DNA of 64,000 nucleotides, taken from assembly GCA_963971405.1 (NCBI GenBank), contig OZ020489.1, positions 1,984,001 through 2,048,000 on the forward strand, read 5' to 3'. Made by a program: the position numbers and the translations under genes. This DNA is from Psococerastis gibbosa (taxonomy: Eukaryota > Arthropoda > Insecta > Psocodea > Psocidae). The notes below the pieces were generated by a model. It did no database searches and was not told the DNA's origin. It worked only from the letters and a program-made list of their open reading frames with translations. This document shows positions 11,386 to 21,222 of this stretch, piece by piece (the first letter of the stretch is position 1; the number at the start of each line of letters is the position of its first letter).

Positions 11386-11885
11386 GCCGGAAGTCTACAG
11401 AGCTGCGGCTCTACAGCAGATCTCATTAGTGGATCTAATGGCCCAGGGGTGGTCTGGACACCACCTGTACCGCCTAGGCCCTGGGCGTGACCAGACACTT
11501 CAAAAGTGCCTCCCCGACAAGCCATAACTCGATTTTTACTGCCCATTGTAGCCAGTAGGCGTCTTGTTTAGTATATACCTATAGGGAGCTTTGTATTAGA
11601 AAGATGAGAAACGTTGACGTTGGAGACTGGAGTCTTGGGTTTAGGTTTTCCACGCTTCCTTTCTCAGACTTATATCTTTACTGCCTAAAGGACCACTCAC
11701 CGACATTTTAATAAAGACAAGCAAACAAGGAAAGATTTTCGTTGAATTTGATACCAACGGATTTGGTTGGGTTTGAAAAATTGATAATTGCTCACTGCAG
11801 GAGGTCTACAGCAGCGCTCATTAGCAGACCTAATGAGGCAGCAGGGTGGTCCGGGGGGCACCTGCAGCTGTCGGGGTGACAATGT
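11386..11885. repeat. Two diverged copies of an ~90-bp module
   Basis: GGAAGTCTACAGAGC...CTCATTAGTGGATCTAATG...GGGTGGTC at about 11388-11480 resembles GGAGGTCTACAGCAG...CTCATTAGCAGACCTAATG...GGGTGGTCC at about 11800-11870, in the same orientation and about 400 bp apart. The minus-strand ORFs over both contain similar residues because of this duplication, not because they are genes. Confidence 0.55.
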
Positions 11886-11937
11886 CTCCTAACGAGGACA
11901 ACCCCAAATTATATAGGGGAAGGCGGGGCGGGTACGA

Positions 11938-12242
11938 CTGTTAGCCATCCATGTACTGATTGAACGGTGTCGGGGTTATTAGAAGCACGCAATGCTCATT
12001 GCTTACACGGCGAAGGTGTCCAACACATGCAATACACTACTACTGTCCAATTGACAGGATATCTGCCAAGTTGTATCTAAATATGGCTGTTAACCATCGA
12101 CGTAGTGATTGAACGGTGCCGGGCTATTAAACGCACGCAAACTCATTGCTTACACAGTCGAGGTGTCCAACACATGCAATACACCTACACTACTACTGTC
12201 CAATTGAAGGCATATCTGCCAAGATGTATCTAAATATGGCTG
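11938..12242. repeat. Tandem duplication, two units of ~150 bp
   Basis: Unit 1 (11938-12086) and unit 2 (12087-12242) both contain CTGTTARCCATC, TGATTGAACGGTG, CTCATTGCTTACAC, GTGTCCAACACATGCAATAC, ACTACTGTCCAATTGA and GTATCTAAATATGG. A CTGTAA start of a third unit follows directly. Not coding; origin unknown. Confidence 0.85.
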
Positions 12243-14611
12243 TAATTTCTGCGTTAAAATGATCTACCCAAATATTTTTGATTTTTAGTGGGTTTATTAT
12301 TAAGCATTAAATATGAATTTCAAATTAGGTTTCCATTTGTGTAGTGCTTTGCTGAAGCAACTGTTATTTACAGTGTAAAAATATTAAATATGATATTGGT
12401 AGTGAATGGGGGTTGGCTGTTGGCCAGGCCCGGGTCCATTGATCGGAAGCTCTCTCTCAAATATTTTCTAAAGTGAAAGCAGATAGCTTGTTTGTTAGCT
12501 CTTGTCCGCTTTCACCCTGAATTCCTGTTTTTTTTTAATCTTCTCCACCGTTGCTCAATTAGCCTATGTAGGCATTGCAAATCAGAATGAAACTATTTAA
12601 TAATAGGAAAAAATATAAGCCTAGGATGAGACCAATGAGCAATAGAATACGAAAACGCACCATACAAATTTGAATCCAATGCTGAGCTTATAAAATGCAA
12701 ATAATAACGCCGTCTTGGGCTGACGGAAAAGAAGTTCATGAAAATCACAGTAAGTTGGAAACTTTTTCGTAAGACTGACGCTTAGCGGCTTACAGCTCTG
12801 GCTGTCTAGTACAACACAGAAGTTGATAATTCTAAATAGCTCACGGAGCTTCACTGATCATATTTGCAACTTAGTTTGTCAACTGTGCTGAAAGCATTCA
12901 TTTATAGTGCGTCTTCACAATACAATTCAAACAATTTTAATTGAAATCTGACGTCAGTGATTTAACAAAGTGTAGCTGAACAACAGCAGCCCTTCAACTA
13001 TGAATGAAAAGTGTAAAAGTACACGGTTGACCTATACAACTTCAAAATTCGATAGCAACTTTTATCGGAAAGTTGGATTATTGGATGTATTGGATCTATT
13101 GAATTATTGGCTTTCCCGCTAAAAATTAATACAGATTGCTTTCAATATTTGAGACAAACATTTACTTGGAGACTGCGTTTACCGTATCTTGTCTCATTAT
13201 GTAACTATAGGCACCTATCTATACGAAGACGGAATATTTCTAATGACAGCCTCAATGAAAAACTGCGAGCTGATTGTTATGGCAGGTCCCACAATCGCTT
13301 GAAAGCCTCTAAATGCAACGTTGCTCAGCAATCCCATGCGTTGAAACATGGCGGCGCCGTAAAGCATTCCTATTAGAGATTTTTCTTTTTCACGTGATCG
13401 TGGGACGCACAGTTATGACGAGTAACTCCAGTCATGTGTCGGGAAACTTACGGATAGTCGTTCCTAGAATAATTGGGATGGATATATTTGAGTATTTATT
13501 ATCAAGCCAGTCAGGGTCATCCAAATCCAGTATATGAGGTCACATGTGATTAAGTTTTAAATGCTGCGGGAAATAGTATATCTGCCTCCATACAGCAGTA
13601 TCGATCAGCAGCAACGCGCTATTTTCATCTACTACAATAACGATATAGAGAACTTGTCGTCGTTACAGCTATAGCGAATATAGCTATAGAGAAAGAGCCT
13701 CTGATTCAGACCGCATAAAGTATGTGTATGGTTGGGTCACAAAAAAGGTTTTGGCTTCCTTTGAGAGGTTTTTTTTAGTGAAAAAAGGTAAGGAATCGCT
13801 CGTCTAGGGGAAGTAAATGTCGCTGTTATTGACATCCCTAGCTAAAATTAGAATATTTCATTTCAGCCTTAAGTCTCGCAATTTCTGCATTTATGTCAGT
13901 AGCAATTTTCAAATAAAGCAGAAAACTGCAAGAAAAATTCCGCAGACGCGAGACGTTACAATTATTCAAAAAGAAAAGAAATATGACTGCATGCATTTGC
14001 CGTCACAGCAGAAACAAATCTAGTTGATTTCTCGAACCTGACTGCATGTACCAGACTTTCTCGCTGAAAATCTCGCGATATGAATCCATCAAGAAAAATG
14101 AGCGCACACAATATCGGATGGGGGAAAACACTTTGGTCGAGTACACGGACTACCCTGATGTATCGCATGTCTTTAATCAATTTCCCAGATATTAGATTGT
14201 GCTGTTATCTGTTCTGGAGAGGAGCCGGTTTATTTTTCTGGCAGGTCAAGGAATATCTCCCCCCCCCCTGCTGGAGGTCAAGACCCCCTCGCTCCATCGT
14301 CTGAAACTATGATATGTTGAAGGCCAATGGTTTTTGGTTACGTGCCCGAAGCTGCGAAGGACGAGTTTCAATTACAATGTACATCATGATGGAAGCGTCA
14401 GTAAATAGTGCCCGTGGTAAGATTCAGAGTGTGGCTTTTTCGGGTGTTGACTTGCTATTTTGCTTCAGAGAACATGCGAACGGCAGCTTTTTGAGAATGC
14501 ATAAAATCCCTCTCTTTCACTAACTGTGGCAGGCAACTGCCCAAACAGTGTTAGTGGCCAGCTCACAGCCATATACTTACCTCTATGGACCTTACTAACT
14601 GCCAAAACTCA
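12243..14611. other. Unassigned
   Basis: Several ORFs of 60-90 codons lack any recognisable domain. Around 13230-13420 the sequence is mixed in composition without repeats and could be conserved non-coding DNA. A C run sits near 14261-14269. Confidence 0.35.
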
Positions 14612-14806
14612 ACATCGACTTCGATGGCCAATTGGTAACGTGCTTGCACTTGAGCGAGTCTTTACACGCCGTGCGATCGGATACGTGTCGTAACTACACA
14701 GGGGTACTAACCTACAGAGGCGACTGAAGAGGTTAATCGGATACATTCATTAAATTGTTTGTAAGCAATTAATCTTTTTATAAAAATAAAATAAAAATAA
14801 AAACTC
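14612..14806 (+). repeat. SINE B, near full length
   Basis: The head CTTCGATGGCCAATTGGTAA resembles a pol III A box (TRGYnnAnnnGG). It continues CTTGCACTTGAGCGAGTC, ATCGGATACGTGTCGTAAC, GGGGTACTAACC, TACAGAGGCGACTGAAGAGG, CATTCATTAAATTGTTTGTA and ends in a repetitive ATAAAAATAAAA tail. The B box is degenerate. Related copies lie at 6485, 25060, 44105 and 60641. Confidence 0.75.
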
Positions 14807-16930
14807 TAAAGACCTCAAAGCTTCAACATTCCTGCGTGTACTTAGTGACCAAGGCGACTAATAGACAAAAGCGCAAAAGACTCCATATCTAAACTTAGTG
14901 GTACCCTCTGTCAACTCACTAGATAGTGCGATGCTCACCTCTTATGTTTTTATATCAAAAGTTAGGGGAATATTTAAGTCTCCCCTAATAAGTTAAGACA
15001 CCACGTATGGATTTGCGTTCAATGTTATGCTAAAGAACTTGGATAGTGGGGTGTCCAATGCGTTACAACCAATCAGGCGACATGTGCGCTTTTTAACTGA
15101 AGGATAGCAATTAAAACTCAGTGTATGTTAATACGTTTGACATAAATGTAAATAGAGCAGAAAATATTAATAATGTTCTAGTCTGTGTAATTTTAAATTG
15201 ATAAATATGAGCCGGTTGATTAATGTGGTCGGAAGAGGGAACTCGCTTACCCAAATTTCTTCACCTCTTTGCCAATCCAATAAATTAAATCTGTGCTGCT
15301 AAGTCCTCTTGGAACTACATTTAACATAAATGTTGTCACGAAAACTGGGTTAATAGTTAAATGTATTTCATATGATCCTATCGAGTTTAAATACAGGTCA
15401 CTAACTGCTGCCAGAGTATTTATAATCCATTAGTTTACGAATTTAGTATCGCCCACTACCCCGTTCCACATTTTGTTTGTTTGTTTACTTCTTGAATAGT
15501 TTACTATATTTTACTTTATATTATACTTTCAAGTTTCAATGTGGATAATATATTTAATTTTAAAAAATTTTTAAATTTATATACTGTAATTTTACATATT
15601 TATATGTTGTAAGGTCCAAGAATCCACGGGAGCATCCCCAGAACACAGAAATTTTAATCTGTCCGCCACGAAATTCGAGGAGATAATGCCAGAACAACTT
15701 TGGGCCATTACGCTGGGGACTTTCCAGCTATATGTTCCCACTGTTGTTGAAAGTACCCAGCAGAAGAACAACAGTAAATTCAAGATCAGTTCATTAGCGG
15801 AATAGCTCCATCCAGTATAACAACATTACTATCTATGTAGGTATATTTGGCAGCTGTTGCACTGCTTTAGGAAGTCTCCAGCAGCAAAGCGGCATCAGGA
15901 GTGGAAGGGCCTTGAACTGGTCCAGCAGCCGTGGGCGGAACAGCTTTAATTACTTGTAATTGGACCACTCAAAACTGGCAACATCTGTTTCATAGCCTGA
16001 CATGTTGCCCGGCCTTTTCATTTAAATTCGGTTTTCAGCTTTCCCATGAGTACAAAATCGGCATTGTCTTGATATTCATATTGAAGTTCAGTGATCACGA
16101 CAGAGATCTGGTTACGATCTGCTCACCTATTGGAATGAAAGCTTGTTGGAAGGAACAACTTCTCAGTAAAAAGGAAATATTTAACTTGCAAATTTACTTT
16201 GTAGGTTATTTAGTTATAAAATGATGACAAAATGGGACTTGAAGTTAAAAAAGAAGTGACACCAGGCAGAAGTAATAATCCAAGAATACCATGCTCATGG
16301 GTTATAACACAATAACAGAACAAGAGAGAGCTATATTTCTGGGATAAAGAAACTGTAAAGAAATGAAAGAAGAGTTTCAAGATGGAATAAACGGTCACAA
16401 GGAAAGAACTACAATACATCATAAAATACAAGAACTTCGCAATTGGGCTGACCACTCGTTGATGTATGGTAACCATCACGTATGTTGGATTGCTGGTAGG
16501 AGGTATATTTAAAGCATTTAATTTTACCAGCAACTGTCCTAGTTGAGAAACGAAATACGAGTATTTAACGCAGTAGTGTAGAAATGAAGGGAATCAGTGT
16601 AGTGTAGTGTTGACTCGGGCAACCCTTTGGTGCCGGCACGGCGCACCCCTCCACGTGCCACCTCACCAGGTGTTGTGCGGTCACCCGGAAAATAGGTGTG
16701 GCTCAACTGACTCACAGCAGCACATCTAAACTGGAGCGTCAGAGCAAATGGAGCCCTGCACTCCAAACAGGAGCGTCAGTAGCCCCTGGGGGGGGGGGGG
16801 GGGTGAGCTGGGAGACAATCTTAATTAATGAAGCTATTTTAACTATTCAATGCTCAAGAGCTAAAACAAAGTTCTTGAAGGAACCAATTTTTAGGAAAAA
16901 CCTTTTGTTTGGGATTTATAAATTGTATGG
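14807..16930. other. Unassigned; one secreted-peptide-like ORF and a G16 run
   Basis: The minus-strand frame at 15592-15783 begins NLLLFFCWVLSTTVGTYSWK, which looks like a signal peptide, and ends LQHINM before TAA; the start would be TTG, and the frame is open for about 16 more codons upstream, so it is more likely chance or a piece of an exon. A G run lies at 16788-16803. Confidence 0.3.
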
Positions 16931-16967
16931 TATTCGAACCAACAACCTTTCGGGTGAAAGTGAGAAG
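16931..16967 (-). repeat. SINE A head fragment
   Basis: Reverse complement reads CTTTCACCCGAAAGGTTGTT then GGTTCGAA, the tRNA-like anticodon/T-arm region of SINE A. Only this short piece is recognisable. Confidence 0.55.
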
Positions 16968-17912
16968 GGCAACTTCGTTGACAGAAATGTGATGGTAACG
17001 TCCATCAATTGTGTAATACACGTTGGAGACTGAGTGGTTGAACAGTTGGAGTGCCCCCCATGCCCCTTGTCAAAACTCGCATAGTTAGCATGCAAATCGG
17101 CAATGTGGGGATCCCCAGCAACTCGGCGGGGAGTTTATCTAGGTTTACGGCGGCTATATAGCACTGGTAGCGGGGTTTGCAAGTTTGAGTTATAAATTCA
17201 GGGGTAATTGGAGGAATGCCCCTATGTGGGGGCGAGTCCCGCGGGAGCCATCCCCTCCCCATCCAAATCAAGTACCTTCCATTTCAGGGATTCCAACTCT
17301 GCCCACATTATTGGCTCCGTCATGAAATTCTTGCACTCTGATGCTCAAACTTTTTATTTGCTCTCCTTTAGTTTGGTACTTACGATAGATAGCTTTTCTC
17401 TCGGCATTTGATGAATAACGCAAAGCTCCGAATTCCATTAAACGCACTGTCCAAAGTACAAAACCACTCGTACTGTATAATTTAAAATTTATTTGAATTT
17501 GATGGGGCCGCTCACTAGGTAGATGTAGCCCTCCCGTACTTCCTGCATACTCAGCAGCCGTAGCCGGTCGCACGACAATAACAGAATACCTTACCCGAAA
17601 TTAGAGTAAATAATACTAAATAAACCCCAATGCATGAAAATTTACATACGGTATTAAAAGCAATTACAAGATAAGAACCAATAGGGTTGGCCGTTTGTAA
17701 GGAGACCCGAAAAAATGGACCCATACGTAAGTGAATCACACTCCGATACAAAATGAACCGTAAATCGTTTTTCTTGCGAGCATTATTTGTTATGCTATCA
17801 ATGTATTGTAATATTTAATGTGTGGATCAGTTGTACCAGATAAATGGTTTAAAACATGAAATAATCCCCCGGGTAAGTAAATGTTTTTCGTTGCTGGCTG
17901 CCGAGTGCATGA
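16968..17912. other. Unassigned
   Basis: Contains a GC-richer stretch at 17045-17260 with several short ORFs on both strands, none with a recognised domain. Confidence 0.35.
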
Positions 17913-18008
17913 AGAACAGGCGGCTCCGGGTCATTCTACATGACTGTAAGAGAGGGCTTTACAGCAGCAATTCCGCTATGTTGGCTCAGTAAAGAATAAG
18001 AAGTCGTT
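17913..18008 (+). repeat. SINE A tail fragment (diverged)
   Basis: ACAGGCGGCTCCGGG, AGAGAGGGCTTTACAGC and TTCCGCTATGTTGGCTCAGT match the body of SINE A seen at 20058 and 46536. The tRNA-like head is not recognisable upstream. Confidence 0.55.
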
Positions 18009-19182
18009 ATTTATGTAATTAATAATGATATTGAGTTGAGTTTGTTAACAACCGCTGGGGCAGCAGTATCGATGGTTCTAATTCGGCAATTTGTTGGTTT
18101 GAATCGAGTTGTCGTGCCGCGATTTCCTTTTTGGGCAACAATCTGAGTCATCATCAATCAATCAATCAATCAGTGGTCTTTTGAGAATATCAGTTGCCAA
18201 AAACCTGTAGTAACGCTTGAACACTTGCTGGTCTTATGATTATATAGTAGCCATGTTATGGTGGTGAACGATAGCCATTAATGTTGGCCATAAAAACTAT
18301 TTCGAGTAAATGCTGTAGAAAGCCGCGACCAGCGATGAAATAAATAGCACTGTTCGATCATTGAAAATATTCTTCTTCTTGATTTACAATCTATGAATTG
18401 GTTTGCAGCGAATATTGGAGTCTTCTTCTCAACTCTTGTGGTTCACTTCTCCGTGCAATTTGAATGAGGTACACTACCAATGTTATTGTTGTGCGGAATA
18501 TAATTTCCAATGGCTGGTTGAACATTATATATTTACTGCGGGTGAGGCGTATTCAATATTCACGTATCACGTAACCGACAAATTGGTTAACGACAGCAGT
18601 GGTGTCGTTTCACTATTTGCTAGAAGGAGGGGAGCAAGGTAAATTAATATTTTTGGCATCATTGTACAATAAACAGCCTACCTACAGCATTTGTATTTTC
18701 GGAAGTCTATGCATGTGGCATTTCAACGTTGGTGGGGTCTTTCCTCTGGATGCCCTACGCCCCTACCCAAAAGACGCTGCTGATGGACGGTCAGCAATTT
18801 AGTTATAAAGCCTACGCGCAGAGTATCAGTACGTGTAGGCTAGCTAATTTGTTAATATTTTTGACATCAAGTTTTTAAATGAAAAATCACTCACCAGCCA
18901 CGATGATGTCCAATAATCCACAGCTGTAGACAATCTGGCCGCTCTCTCAAAACAAAAACAACCCTCCGCCGTCACTGACACACAAAACAATAACACGCAT
19001 ACAAGTCAGCAACCAAGCACACAACCCTACCCTATAGGCTTATATATACCTGAAATCAACCTACACAAGTCTACTAAAATGTCATATTATCGTTCCTAAT
19101 TCTAAAAACATCAATTTTCAGCAAAAAGTTATTGAAAAGAGCGATTGAGCGAATGTTGATAAGCCAGGTACGAACACCGTGC
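18009..19182. other. Unassigned; short (TCAA)n at 18154-18172
   Basis: Apart from the short TCAA tract I see no repeat, RNA or coding signal. Confidence 0.4.
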
Positions 19183-19370
19183 AAACCACTGGTGACAAGA
19201 TCTGGCACCGAACTGAGCCGAGCGGCGTGTCGGTCGTGCTCGTGGCTCAGCAATGCCCTCTGGTGGCAGCAAACGGCAACTCGTTCCAGCAGCAGCAGCA
19301 GAGGCTGCAGGGCTTGCGCACGGCCCACAGCCACAGCCTAACCCGGGCCAGTCTATGTTGTACCACAGGG
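19183..19370 (+). other. Weak candidate coding exon with a CAG run
   Basis: GC-richer DNA preceded by an acceptor-like GATAAGCCAG at 19158-19167. All three plus frames are open for 60-88 codons. One reads a Gln run (FQQQQQRLQGL), another an Ala run followed by HGPQPQPNPGQSMLYH. Homopolymeric Gln or Ala of this kind is common in exons of arthropod transcription factors, but the frame is ambiguous and no domain is visible. Confidence 0.2.
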
Positions 19371-20057
19371 GAGGGAGGCTTTTGGGCCCTATGCTGTTGC
19401 CAGTTTACATTAAAAGGCTGCCCATTCTTCACTCCTTTACTTTGATTTCTGTTTCGGTGTTTTCTCTTTTGGCAATTATATTCAGTTGTATTGAAGACTG
19501 AAATACAATTATCATAAGTTATTCTACTTGCGTTCTATTTTTATGATCTCTCCCTTTTCACCATTTTAACTTTATAATTAATATATATTTTGTAGAACCC
19601 ATTCCTAAAGCATGATTTAGGTAACTTAATTTGTGAACATAACATCAGCAACAAAGCAACAGCCCCCCACATCCTAGAGGTGCAAAACCTCATTTGGAAG
19701 AATAGGTTCAAGCTATTAATAAATAAATAAATAAATAGGGACTTTTTTTGCTCTATTACTAAGTGTTGGAGGCTGTGGGAGCCTGGCTTGATGGGGAGAC
19801 TACCGCTAGCTAGGAAAATACGCGTGTTTGCTATTTGACAACTCACGATATATATAATGACAGGGAAGACAGGGTACAAAACACAAGAAAACACAAGACA
19901 CACAAAAACTATACATATAAAACTAAACTATCTTATAAGCTAAACATATGCTAAACATACAGATATAGACCCTGGGTGGCTGGTGGCCCACCGTAGCTAC
20001 TACCCAGGGTCGTTCCTAGGCTCACTCCCTCTTACTTCTGTATGCTACGGTATATGA
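19371..20057. other. Unassigned; (AAAT)n near 19717-19737
   Basis: A short AAAT tract and nothing else recognisable. Confidence 0.4.
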
Positions 20058-20236
20058 CCGTAACACTAAGCCAACCTAGTTGGAGTTAGGGCTAACTTAC
20101 ACTCAACTAGGAAGGCCCGGGACCGCCTGTTTTACATGCCCTCCGAAGTATGGCCAGAAAATGTAGCAAGTGTGGGACTCGAACCAATAACCTTTCGGGT
20201 GAAAGTCGGAGTCTGTACCACTAATCTACATGCCCT
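20058..20236 (-). repeat. SINE A, near full length, tRNA-Glu-like head
   Basis: Read on the minus strand it starts with a tRNA-like head: TAGATTAGTGGTACAGACT (A-box region), then GACTTTCACCCGAAAGG, then TTGGTTCGAGTCCC (B box). The CTTTCACCC anticodon-arm sequence and spacing match tRNA-Glu with anticodon UUC, from which the head probably derives. The body reads TTTTCTGGCCATACTTCGG, GGCGGTCCCGGGCCTT, AGTTGAGTGTAAG, then AACTAGGTTGGCTTAGTG. Copies or pieces are at 16931, 17913, 44738, 46536 and 54386. It is a SINE rather than a functional tRNA gene because the acceptor stem cannot close and the body continues. Confidence 0.8.
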
Positions 20237-20913
20237 AACGAGTACATGTCCATATAATACTTATTTAGAATAAGTAACTTTCTGTACGAAGCCTAATATA
20301 TTTAAGTGCGCATGCCAAAAACCTGCCTAGCACTACAATTCATAACAGATAACTAGCTGTAACTAAACTACCGTAAATTGTGACATATTAGACACCGGCG
20401 TACTATTTGGGTACAATTAATAATACAATAATTGTATCAAAATAGGCACCTGTATTAGCTCATCGCCTGCACCCCCCCCCCCCACTGTTCTGTGGGGGAC
20501 CCGCTGCCACCCCACCCCTGTCTTGCCACCCGTCCCCAGCCACCCCTGATTACTTCATCAGTCATTTAGCCACTTCCCGTCGTTTCATTATCTAGTCTCT
20601 ACATCCCCTCCCAATATTTTTTTGGGTTTTTGTTGGTCTCGGATTTTTACTTTGTTCCAACGATCCAGTTGAATAATCAGCAGTTCAGGCAACCAAAAGA
20701 AATTAGAACTGTCGTAATTACGGATAGGCTACTCACTGGCCTGTGCTAATGTGGAAACAGTCAGGGAAAATAGAAATTGTACGAAGAAATAAAATAAATA
20801 TACGTACGCTCGTATAAAGTATTTCCTCCTTTTTTATTTCAAATAGTATTTTCCCTGACTTTTCCCAGTATATGTGCTAGGGTTAAAATTTGATTGTAAA
20901 AGCTACGCCATGT
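20237..20913. other. Unassigned; C12 run at 20472-20483
   Basis: A cytosine run within a C-rich stretch (20470-20550); otherwise nothing recognisable. Confidence 0.4.
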
Positions 20914-20921
20914 GTCCTAAG

Positions 20922-21214
20922 CAGAGGCGTAAAGTTTTAAAATGATGGCGGGGGCAAAATTAAGTAGACCTTATGACGTCATCAGGCAGGAGAAGGAAAA
21001 ATTGAAAATATAAGAGCAAAATAGTAGGGTTTTACGCATTTTAATAGTAGTAAAGTATAGCTGCAGATTTTACAAAGCTAAAAAAGGAATGCCTATATTC
21101 ATATTGCTGCAAAGGAGAGCAATGCTCTAGGCTGGGGGGGGGGGGCTTTGCCCCCCCCCAACACTAGCTGTGGGCAAAATGGACCGTGCCCCCCCCCCCA
21201 ACTTTACGCCCCTA
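20922..21214. mobile_element. hAT-like MITE, 293 bp, with 8-bp target duplication
   Basis: The ends are inverted: CAGAGGCGTAAAGTT on the left and, read as reverse complement, TAGGGGCGTAAAGTT on the right. Flanks are GTCCTAAG (20914-20921) and CTCCTAAG (21215-21222), an 8-bp target duplication with one change, which fits the hAT superfamily. The interior is non-coding and holds G and C runs (21134-21145, 21151-21159, 21189-21199) that could pair with each other. Confidence 0.8.
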
Positions 21215-21222
21215 CTCCTAAG

